Source: Camelimonas abortus
GTDB taxonomy: Bacteria; Pseudomonadota; Alphaproteobacteria; Rhizobiales; Beijerinckiaceae
Length of the DNA stretch: 64,000 bases
Strand: one strand, 5' to 3'
Assembly (NCBI RefSeq): GCF_042647165.1
Contig: NZ_JBHRUV010000013.1
Shown here: positions 1 through 7,925 of the stretch, one piece after another
Layout: each line of letters opens with the position of its first letter
Position numbering within the stretch: the first letter of the stretch is position 1
Notes under the pieces: generated by a model
What the model was told of the DNA's origin: nothing
Database searches by the model: none
The model's input: only the letters and a program-made list of their open reading frames with translations
Program-made: the position numbers and the translations under genes

Positions 1-756
1 CAGCCGTGGACCCTCGACGCGCTCACCGGCCTGCGCTTCGTCAACCTGGCGGTGCCTGGCTCGGCCCCGGAGGAGATGCGGCTGGTGGCCCTGGCCTTCC
101 TGCGCAACCATCCGCAGACCGGCGCCCTGGTGATGGGCGTGGACGAATGGTGGTGCGAGCCGCAGCTGCGCTCGCGCGAGAAGTTCCCGGCCTGGCTCTA
201 CAGCGACGATCCCGTCGCCTATTTCACCGGCCTGCTGCGCTGGCAGAGCCTGGAGATGATTCCGCGCCGTCTCGCCCGCCTGCTCGGCCGCAGCCCGGCG
301 GCGCGCCCGGACGGCTATGAGGACTACACCGTCCATTACGCCCGCCTGACCGGCGCGGAGCGGGCGCAGCGGCGCATGCAGGACGGCTCCGGCCCGTGGG
401 ACAGCGACAATCCCGGCGCCCGCTTCCCCGCCGTGGCGGTGCTGGCCGACATTCTCGCCGCCGCGCCCGCCGGCGCGCCGGTGGCGCTGGTGTGGCCGCC
501 CACCCATGTCTCGCGCCTGCCGCAGCCGGGCTCGCCCGCCGCGACCACCGCCGCCCTGTGCCGCAAGGCGCTGGCGGAGGCGGCGGAGCGGCGCGGGCGC
601 GTGGTCTTCGTCGACTGGGGCGGGGACCTGCCCGTCAACCGCGACTCACGCAACTTCCACGACGAGACCCACTATGTCCGCGCCGTCGCCGAACGGCTGA
701 GCGCCGCCGTCGGCGAGGCGCTGGCGCGCCTCGCGCAGGACGCGGAAGGCAGCTGA
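1..756 (+). CDS. SGNH/GDSL-hydrolase-like protein, 5' end outside window
   Basis: The frame is open from base 1, so the N terminus is missing; 251 residues are visible and the GTG at 52 is probably internal. An early NLAVPGSAPEEM stretch resembles an SGNH-family block, and the C-terminal NFHDETHYV has the D-x-x-H spacing typical of the catalytic Asp/His of that fold. This is inferred from motif shape only: the Ser block is outside or at the edge of the window. Such proteins are usually envelope-associated esterases or acyl/acetyl-transfer accessory proteins. It could equally be called a conserved hypothetical. It is followed by a 296-base gap before dksA, so it is not co-transcribed tightly with it. 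Confidence 0.5.
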   Translation, partial: QPWTLDALTGLRFVNLAVPGSAPEEMRLVALAFLRNHPQTGALVMGVDEWWCEPQLRSREKFPAWLYSDDPVAYFTGLLRWQSLEMIPRRLARLLGRSPAARPDGYEDYTVHYARLTGAERAQRRMQDGSGPWDSDNPGARFPAVAVLADILAAAPAGAPVALVWPPTHVSRLPQPGSPAATTAALCRKALAEAAERRGRVVFVDWGGDLPVNRDSRNFHDETHYVRAVAERLSAAVGEALARLAQDAEGS

Positions 757-996
757 CGGCGCCCGAATTTTAGGCGCCTGGGCGGGCCGCGCCGCGCCGC
801 CGTGATTCGTCGCCTGCGCGCCAGGGGACGTTGTTCACAGGCGTTTTCCGTGGCTGCGGCGCCTCCGCCCGCAAGGCCGGGACCGGGAGTGCGCCCTGTG
901 ATCCTGTCAACACCTGTCATTTGTTATGACGGTTGTGCTTCGGGATGCGTTGTCCCGCCGCCCCCCAGAGTTTATACAGCTGGCGCAAACCCGTGA

Positions 997-1016
997 GGAC
1001 GGGCCGCGCCCCGTCC
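997..1016 (+). promoter_or_regulatory. Hairpin in the dksA 5' leader
   Basis: A perfect 7-bp stem (997-1003 with 1010-1016) with a 6-base loop lies 36 bases before the dksA start. It has no T tract, so it is a leader hairpin rather than a terminator. Function unknown; it may affect mRNA stability or start-site access. Confidence 0.3.
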
Positions 1017-1052
1017 GCGTGCAGGACACGGGCCCAGAAGAGAGTATCGGCT

Positions 1053-1472
1053 ATGGCGAATGCAACGATTTCTGCAGAGTACCGGCCATCCGAGGACGAA
1101 CCCTTCATGGGAGAGCGTCAGCGTGAGTATTTCCGCAGGAAGCTGCACGCATGGAAGGAAGAAATCCTGAGGGAGAGCCGTGAAACGCTCGCCGCCCTCC
1201 AGCGGGAGAACGAGCACCATCCGGACATCGCCGACCGCGCTTCATCTGAAACCGACCGTGCCATCGTGCTGCGCGCCAGGGACCGCCAGCGCAAGCTGAT
1301 CGCCAAGATCGACGCCGCGCTGCAGCGCATCGAGGACGGCACCTACGGCTACTGCGAGGAGACGGGCGAGCCGATCTCGCTCAAGCGGCTGGAGGCGCGC
1401 CCGATCGCGACCCTGTCGCTGGAAGCCCAAGAACGCCACGAGCGCAACGAGCGCGTGCATCGCGACGACTGA
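1053..1472 (+). CDS. dksA: RNA polymerase-binding transcription factor DksA
   Basis: 139 residues. DksA enters the RNA polymerase secondary channel and, with ppGpp, adjusts transcription of rRNA and stress genes. The N-terminal half is a helical coiled coil whose tip carries D-I-A-D-R-A (about residues 58-63), matching the conserved acidic tip. The C-terminal globular part reads GTYGYCEETGEPISL, then RLEARPIATLSLEAQERHE: only Cys101 of the usual four zinc ligands remains, as is common in alphaproteobacterial DksA. The frame is open further upstream (to 933), but the ATG at 1053 gives the family's normal length and start. A strong terminator follows at 1527. Confidence 0.93.
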   Translation: MANATISAEYRPSEDEPFMGERQREYFRRKLHAWKEEILRESRETLAALQRENEHHPDIADRASSETDRAIVLRARDRQRKLIAKIDAALQRIEDGTYGYCEETGEPISLKRLEARPIATLSLEAQERHERNERVHRDD

Positions 1473-1526
1473 CGCGCCGCATGCCTGCAGGCGGCGCAGG
1501 CCGCCGGCGGGTACGGCGGCTGCTGG

Positions 1527-1554
1527 AAAAAGGCCGGGTTCGCCCGGCCTTTTT
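1527..1554. terminator. Bidirectional intrinsic terminator between dksA and the FliO-domain gene
   Basis: A perfect 12-bp stem (1527-1538 with 1543-1554) closes a TTCG tetraloop and has an A5 run on the left and T5 on the right, so it can end transcription from both converging genes. Confidence 0.9.
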
Positions 1555-1723
1555 CTTTGTCCGCGCGGCTTTCGTCCGTGGGCCTCAAGTCCGTCCGGCG
1601 GCGCGCCTCGCCGCGCCGCGCGCGTGGCGGCCCGCAGCGGCCGGAAACGCCGCGCCCCCGGGCGGGGCGTCCGTCAGGGGGCGCAGGGCGTTGCGGCTCA
1701 GGGGCGCCAGGGCGCCGGCGGGC

Positions 1724-3546
1724 TTACGTCCGCGGCGGCGTGCGGCCGAGCAGGCGGGCGATCTCGGCCTCGATGGCTTCCGGCGACAGCGGATCCATCG
1801 GCCTGTCCGGCGCATCGCCNCTGCGGCCGAGCAGGCGGGCGATCTCGGCCTCGATGGCTTCCGGCGACAGCGGATCCATCGGCCTGTCCGGCGCATCGCC
1901 GGCGGCCGGCTGCTCCTCCGCCCTGTCGGCGGGCACCGGCCGGGCGGGGGGCTGCGGCGCGCCGGCCGCGGCGGCCCGCGCCGGTTGCGCCGCCGGTTCG
2001 GCGGCAGGTTTGGGCGCGGCGGCCGGCGCGGGCGCCTCAGCCGGCTTCTCCGGAGCGGCCTCGGGCTTCGGCGCGGGTGCCGNGCCGCGGCGGCCCGCGC
2101 CGGTTGCGCCGCCGGTTCGGCGGCAGGTTTGGGCGCGGCGGCCGGCGCGGGCGCCTCAGCCGGCTTCTCCGGAGCGGCCTCGGGCTTCGGCGCGGGTGCC
2201 GCGGCCGGCTGCGACGCCGGCTCAGGCCGGGCGTCCTGCGGCGCGGCGCCGTTCTCCGGCGCGTGGCGCGTCACCGTGCGCAGGCCGGCGAGATCAAGCC
2301 CCAGCGAGGCCAGCGACGACAGCGGGCTGCGCGTCTGGGACGGCTCCTGCGACGGCTGCGAAGGCGCGGCGGTCGGCACGGGCTGCGCCGGGGCGGCGGA
2401 CCCTTTCGGCTGCTCCTTCGGCTGCCCGGCGCTGTCGGCGGCGGGCGCAGCCGGGCGGGCGGCGTCGCGCAGCGCCTCCTGCAGCTGGCGCTCCATGTCG
2501 CTCAGCACGTTGGGGTCCAGCGCCTGCGTGGCGGCGGACGCCGGAGCGGGCCCCGCCGGGCGGGCGGCGGGCGCAGGCTGCTGCGCCGCCGGCTGCTGGG
2601 CCGGGCCAGGCTGGGGCCGGGACGGCTGGGCGGGGCCGGGCTGGGCCGGCTGCGGCGCGGCCGTCTTCGGCTGCGCGAGGGTGGGCGTGGCCAGCGAGCG
2701 CTGCGGCGCCGGCGTCTCGCCGGCTGGACGCGCGCCCGCGGCCGGATTCTGCAGGCGCAGGTTCAGGCCGGCGGCCGGACCGCTGGCCGGCGGACGCACC
2801 CCCGCCGGCTGCGGGGCCGGCTGCGGACGGGGCGGCTGCGGCGCCGGCGCCGGTTTCGGCTGGGCGGCGGCCGGCTGCTGCGGAACGTGCTGGGGCGCAG
2901 GCTGCTGCGGCAGCGGGCGCTGCGGGGCCGGCTGCGGCGCGGCCTGCTGCCGGGGCGCAGGACCGTGGCCAGTGACCAGGCCCTGGATGGCGGCCTGCGG
3001 GCCCGGCTGCTGCGGAGCGGCCTGCTGCGGGAGCGGCTGCTGGGGCGCCGGCTGCCGAGGCGCGGGCTGCGGCGCGACGGGCTGCTGCGGCCCCGGAGCG
3101 GGCGCCGGGCGCGGGCCGGAGCGCACCAGGCTGTCGACGCTCGGCAGGCGCGGCTCGCCGCGCGGGTCGGGCGCCCTTGGCGGCTGCGGCCGGTTCTCGT
3201 CGGAACGCGCCTCGGAGCGGGCGGGTTCGGCCACGTCGGGCTCGGGGGCGCGCAGGCCATGGCCGCGGATGATGCCAGGCTCGATGACCACGTCGGACGC
3301 GCCGCCGATCATGATCAGGTGCTCCACATGGTCGCGCCGCACCAGCACAAGCTGGCGCTGGTCGTCGAGGTCATAGACGTCCACGACTCCAAGCCGCGGC
3401 TGGCGCGAGCGCGGCCCTGTCGCGGCGGCCCGCTTCCTGCCGGACGTGATGCGCCGCAGGACGAAAGCAAGGATCATCACCACGACGAGGATGACGATGA
3501 AGGCAATCAGGAATTGCGCGGCGCTGCTCATTTCTTGTCCGGACAT
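1724..3546 (-). CDS. FliO-domain single-pass membrane protein with Pro/Ala/Gln-rich tail (frame broken by assembly gaps)
   Basis: The N terminus has one membrane helix (about residues 10-30, FLIAFIVILVVVMILAFVL) followed by a small FliO-like domain (RQPRLGVVDVYDLDDQRQLV, then HVEHLIMIGG). A long low-complexity P/A/Q-rich tail follows, ending in an acidic helix DPLSPEAIEAEIARLLGR. Single Ns at 2083 and 1820 are each flanked by exact duplicates (118 and 79 bases). Read literally, the frame shifts at 2083 and runs to 1585; collapsing both duplications restores one frame ending at the stop at 1724, about 540 residues. Start chosen at 3546 (ATG); an ATG at 3531 is equally possible. Often annotated as flagellar FliO, but no flagellar gene is nearby. 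It is divergent from cckA. Confidence 0.75.
1741..1900. repeat. 79-bp exact duplication flanking an N (probable assembly artefact)
   Basis: Bases 1741-1819 and 1822-1900 are identical and separated by the N at 1820 plus one base. This is what is left when overlapping contig ends are joined with a placeholder N. The offset of 81 keeps the reading frame. Confidence 0.85.
1965..2201. repeat. 118-bp exact duplication flanking an N (probable assembly artefact)
   Basis: Bases 1965-2082 and 2084-2201 are identical on either side of the N at 2083. The offset of 119 is not a multiple of three and breaks the FliO-domain gene; removing one copy and the N restores its frame. Confidence 0.88.
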
Positions 3547-3625
3547 CGGTTGATCGGCTTGTGCTGACGCAATCCCGGTAGGCAGATGCGACAACAGACA
3601 TGTCGCCGATTTTTCACCATCAGGG

Positions 3626-3640
3626 TTAATCGACGGTTGA
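3626..3640. promoter_or_regulatory. CtrA-like box between the FliO-domain gene and cckA
   Basis: TTAA at 3626-3629, seven bases, then TTGA at 3637-3640: seven of eight positions match the CtrA consensus TTAA-N7-TTAA. It lies 80-94 bases before the FliO-domain start and 181-195 before cckA. A GANTC (CcrM-type) site is at 3676-3680. CtrA control of this pair is inferred. Confidence 0.45.
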
Positions 3641-3820
3641 CAGGGCGGCAACCGCGATTTGCCCTCTCCGGTGCCGAATCGTGAACCTTTCAGCAGCCTT
3701 CATTCCGGATAGTGTGCCGGGAAGACCGCTTCTGCGCGGAAGACGCCGCCCGGCGCGCCGCGCGCGGGGCGGGGCGGCTCCGGCGGCGGGCCGGCCACAG
3801 GAACCGGTGTCAGGACGTCC

Positions 3821-6376
3821 ATGAACAGGTCATCGCCAGACGATATCGCCAGCGCGCCCTCCCTCGCGGGAGCGGCGGAGGCCGCCGCGGCCGCGCCGCC
3901 GCCCCGTCGCCGCAGCGCGCTGGCGCCGGCGGCGCTGTCGCTGCTGTTCGCGCTGCTGTTCGTCGCCGTGGCGCTGTGGCTGGCGCTGGCGGCGCCGGAC
4001 CAGGCCGGCGCGGCGGTGTGGTGGCTGCTGGCTGTTCTGGCGGCGGTGGGCGTGTTCGCGCTCTCCGGCTTTTCCGTCGGCCTGTTCCAGCTCACGCCCG
4101 GGGTGTCGCGGCCCACGCGCCTGTCGCGCGCCATCGTCGACGGCGCGCTGGCCGGCATGGCCGCGGTGGACGCGCGCGGCGAGATCATCTGGTGCAACGG
4201 GGCGTGGCTGCGGGCCGTGGGGCGCGACGGCGCCGGCCCCGCCGCCCTGGAGCGCGCGGCGCGCCACGCGCCGGAGGTGAGCGAGGCGCTCTACCGGCTG
4301 GCCCGCTCCGCCCGCGCCGGCGTTCCCGCCCATGACGAGCTGCGCTTCCCCGCAGGCGCCACGCCGGACGGCGCGCCCTGCTGGCGGCGGGTGGAGGCGC
4401 GGCTGCTGGGCGAGGGCCGCCGCGCCCCGCTGCTGTGGACCGTCACCGACGTCACCGCCGACCGGGAGCGCCAGGAGCGGGTGTTCCAGGAGCTGCAGCA
4501 CGTCATTTCCTTCCTCGACGAGGCGCCGGCCGGCTTCATGTCCATCGAGGCCGACGGCGAGATCAGCTACATGAACGCCACCCTGGCCGGCTGGCTCGGG
4601 CTCGACCTCGCCAGCGCCGGCGCCGGCGGCGTGCGCATTGAGGACATCGCCCCCCACGCCGCCGCCGGGCGGCTGCTCGCCGCCCCGCCGGCAGGGAAAG
4701 ACCACGAAATCCTCGATCTCGACCTGCGCCGCCGCGACGGCCACATCCTGCCGGTGCGCGCGCTGCACCGGGTTCCGGCCGCGGAGGCGGGCGCGCGGCC
4801 GCCGTCGCGCACCGTGGTGCTCAGCCGCATGTCCGTGCCGGGAACAGCCGCCGGCTCGCGCCATGCGGAGGCGCGCTTCGCCCGTTTCTTCAACAACACG
4901 CCGGTGGCCATCGCCACCGTGGCGCCGGACGGGCGCATCCTCAGCTGCAACGCCTCGTTCCAGCGCCTGTTCGGCCCGGAGCTGATCGAGGCCGGCGCCC
5001 GCGCCCTGGTGACGGACAAGGACGGCGAACGCCTCGAGGCCGCCCTGCGCGCCGCCGCCAGCCAGCAGGAGGTGGCCCCCTTCGACGCACAGGTGGCCGG
5101 CGACGGCGGCCGCTGCGTGCGCGTCTACGTCAGCAGCGTCTCGGAGATGGAGGGCGAGGGCGAGAGCGCCGTCATCTACGCCCTCGACATCACCGAGCAG
5201 CGCGCCCTGGAGGCGCAGTTCGCCCAGGCGCAGAAAATGAACGCCGTTGGCCAGCTGGCCGGCGGCGTGGCCCACGATTTCAACAACGTGCTGCAGGCCA
5301 TCATCGGTTTCTGCGAGCTGCTGCTGGGGCGCCACCGGCCAACCGACCCGTCCTTCCAGGACATCATGCAGATCAAGACCAACGCCAACCGCGCCGCCGC
5401 CCTGGTGCGCCACCTGCTGGCCTTCTCGCGCCGGCAGACCCTGCGCCCGCAGGTGATGCGCGTGGGCGACGTGCTGGCCGACGTCTCGCTGCTGCTCAAG
5501 CGCCTGCTGGGCGAACGCGTCGATCTCGACGTTCACCACGGCCGCGACATCTGGCCGGTCAAGGCGGACATCAACCAGTTCGAGCAGGTCATCATGAACC
5601 TGGCGGTGAACGCGCGCGACGCCATGCCGGACGGCGGCCGGCTCTCCATCCGCACCTCCAACGTCAGCGCCGCGGAATCGCGCCGCTATGACGAGAGCAT
5701 GCCCGCCGCCGACTATGTGATGATCGAGGTGGCCGACACCGGCGTCGGCATGCCGCCCGAGGTGCTGTCGCAGATCTTCGAGCCGTTCTTCACCACCAAG
5801 GAGGTGGGCAAGGGCACCGGGCTCGGCCTCTCCACCGTTTACGGCATCGTCAAGCAGACCGACGGCTACATCCTGTGCGAGAGCGAGGTGGGCAAGGGCA
5901 CCACCTTCCGCATCTTCCTGCCGCGCTACGTGGAGAGCCAGGAGGAGACGGCGGCCGCCGCAGGCGCCGCCGCCGGCGCGCCCGCCCGCAAGCCCGCCGC
6001 CGACCTCACCGGTCGCGGCGTCATCCTGCTGGTGGAGGACGAGGAGGCGGTGCGCGCCTTCGCCTCCCGCGCGCTCGCCGCCCGCGGCTACACGGTGCTC
6101 GAGGCCGCCTCCGGCGCCGAGGCCATCCAGCTGCTCGAGGAACGCGACGATCCGGTCGACCTTGTCGTCTCCGACGTGGTGATGCCGGAGATGGACGGCC
6201 CGACGCTGCTGCGCGAGCTGCGCGCCCGCAATATCGGCGCGCGCATCGTCTTCGTCTCCGGCTACGCCGAGGACGCCTTCCGCAGGAACCTGCCCGAGGG
6301 CGAGACCTTCGTCTTCCTGCCCAAGCCGTTCACGCTCAAGCAGCTGATCGAGGCGGTGAAGGCGCAGACGGGCTAA
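3821..6376 (+). CDS. cckA: Hybrid sensor histidine kinase CckA
   Basis: 851 residues. CckA is the membrane kinase/phosphatase that feeds phosphate through ChpT to CtrA and CpdR in the alphaproteobacterial cell-cycle circuit. Two membrane helices (about 33-56 and 63-86) are followed by PAS-type sensor regions (about 100-440). The dimerisation/phosphorylation box is GQLAGGVAHDFNNVLQAI with His485. An HATPase follows, with N box (NLAVNARDAMPDGG) and G boxes (DTGVGMPPE, GKGTGLGLSTVYGIV). The C-terminal receiver has VEDEE and phospho-acceptor Asp785 in SDVVMPEMDG. The HDFNN H-box and attached receiver are CckA-like. It sits upstream of recA and is separated from it by a LexA box. Confidence 0.92.
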   Translation: MNRSSPDDIASAPSLAGAAEAAAAAPPPRRRSALAPAALSLLFALLFVAVALWLALAAPDQAGAAVWWLLAVLAAVGVFALSGFSVGLFQLTPGVSRPTRLSRAIVDGALAGMAAVDARGEIIWCNGAWLRAVGRDGAGPAALERAARHAPEVSEALYRLARSARAGVPAHDELRFPAGATPDGAPCWRRVEARLLGEGRRAPLLWTVTDVTADRERQERVFQELQHVISFLDEAPAGFMSIEADGEISYMNATLAGWLGLDLASAGAGGVRIEDIAPHAAAGRLLAAPPAGKDHEILDLDLRRRDGHILPVRALHRVPAAEAGARPPSRTVVLSRMSVPGTAAGSRHAEARFARFFNNTPVAIATVAPDGRILSCNASFQRLFGPELIEAGARALVTDKDGERLEAALRAAASQQEVAPFDAQVAGDGGRCVRVYVSSVSEMEGEGESAVIYALDITEQRALEAQFAQAQKMNAVGQLAGGVAHDFNNVLQAIIGFCELLLGRHRPTDPSFQDIMQIKTNANRAAALVRHLLAFSRRQTLRPQVMRVGDVLADVSLLLKRLLGERVDLDVHHGRDIWPVKADINQFEQVIMNLAVNARDAMPDGGRLSIRTSNVSAAESRRYDESMPAADYVMIEVADTGVGMPPEVLSQIFEPFFTTKEVGKGTGLGLSTVYGIVKQTDGYILCESEVGKGTTFRIFLPRYVESQEETAAAAGAAAGAPARKPAADLTGRGVILLVEDEEAVRAFASRALAARGYTVLEAASGAEAIQLLEERDDPVDLVVSDVVMPEMDGPTLLRELRARNIGARIVFVSGYAEDAFRRNLPEGETFVFLPKPFTLKQLIEAVKAQTG

Positions 6377-6462
6377 CAAGGCCGCCTGGTCCGCGGGCGC
6401 GCGCCGGGCGGTTCCGCCCGGGCGCGGGCCGGGACCGGGCGCCTGAAAAACGTGCGCGGCGC

Positions 6463-6477
6463 GAACGGAAACAGAAC
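6463..6477. promoter_or_regulatory. LexA (SOS) box of recA
   Basis: A perfect direct repeat GAAC-N7-GAAC, the alphaproteobacterial LexA operator, lies 76-90 bases before the recA start and abuts the putative -35. A weaker second copy (GAAC at 6488, GTAC at 6499) overlaps the promoter. Confidence 0.9.
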
Positions 6478-6505
6478 TTGCAAAAAAGAACAAATAGGGT
6501 ACAAA
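6478..6505 (+). promoter_or_regulatory. Putative recA promoter
   Basis: TTGCAA at 6478-6483 and TACAAA at 6500-6505 with a 16-base spacer, in the only A/T-rich stretch before recA and directly next to the LexA box. Confidence 0.5.
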
Positions 6506-6552
6506 CAACGCATTGAAGCGGCTGGACGCCTCATGCCATAAGGGACGGAACA

Positions 6553-7629
<1,077 letters not shown>

Positions 7630-7925
7630 GCGGCGCCCGTCCGGCGGCTCCGGGCGGCTGCTCCGGGGCCGGACGGCGGCGTTTCCACTGACATGAAGGC
7701 GCGGAGAGCGCCTTGCGGGCCGCCCTCCGGCCCCGGATCCTCCCCGGAAAGACCTCCTGGCCGGCCGCCGCGCCGCGGTCCGCCGCCGCTTCGCCGGCGA
7801 AAGGGCGGGCGCCCGCATCGCCGCCGCGCCGGCAATCTCGACAATGCCGGCGCGTCTCACTAGAAGACGGGAGCGAAGGAGCGGCGACCGGCCTCTCCGT
7901 ACCCTGTCCCCGAGTGCGTGTAGCA

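Noticed and set aside
7639..7714. Hairpins after recA as an intrinsic terminator
   Set aside because: Stems exist (for example 7696-7702 with 7708-7714) but none is followed by a T tract; not called.
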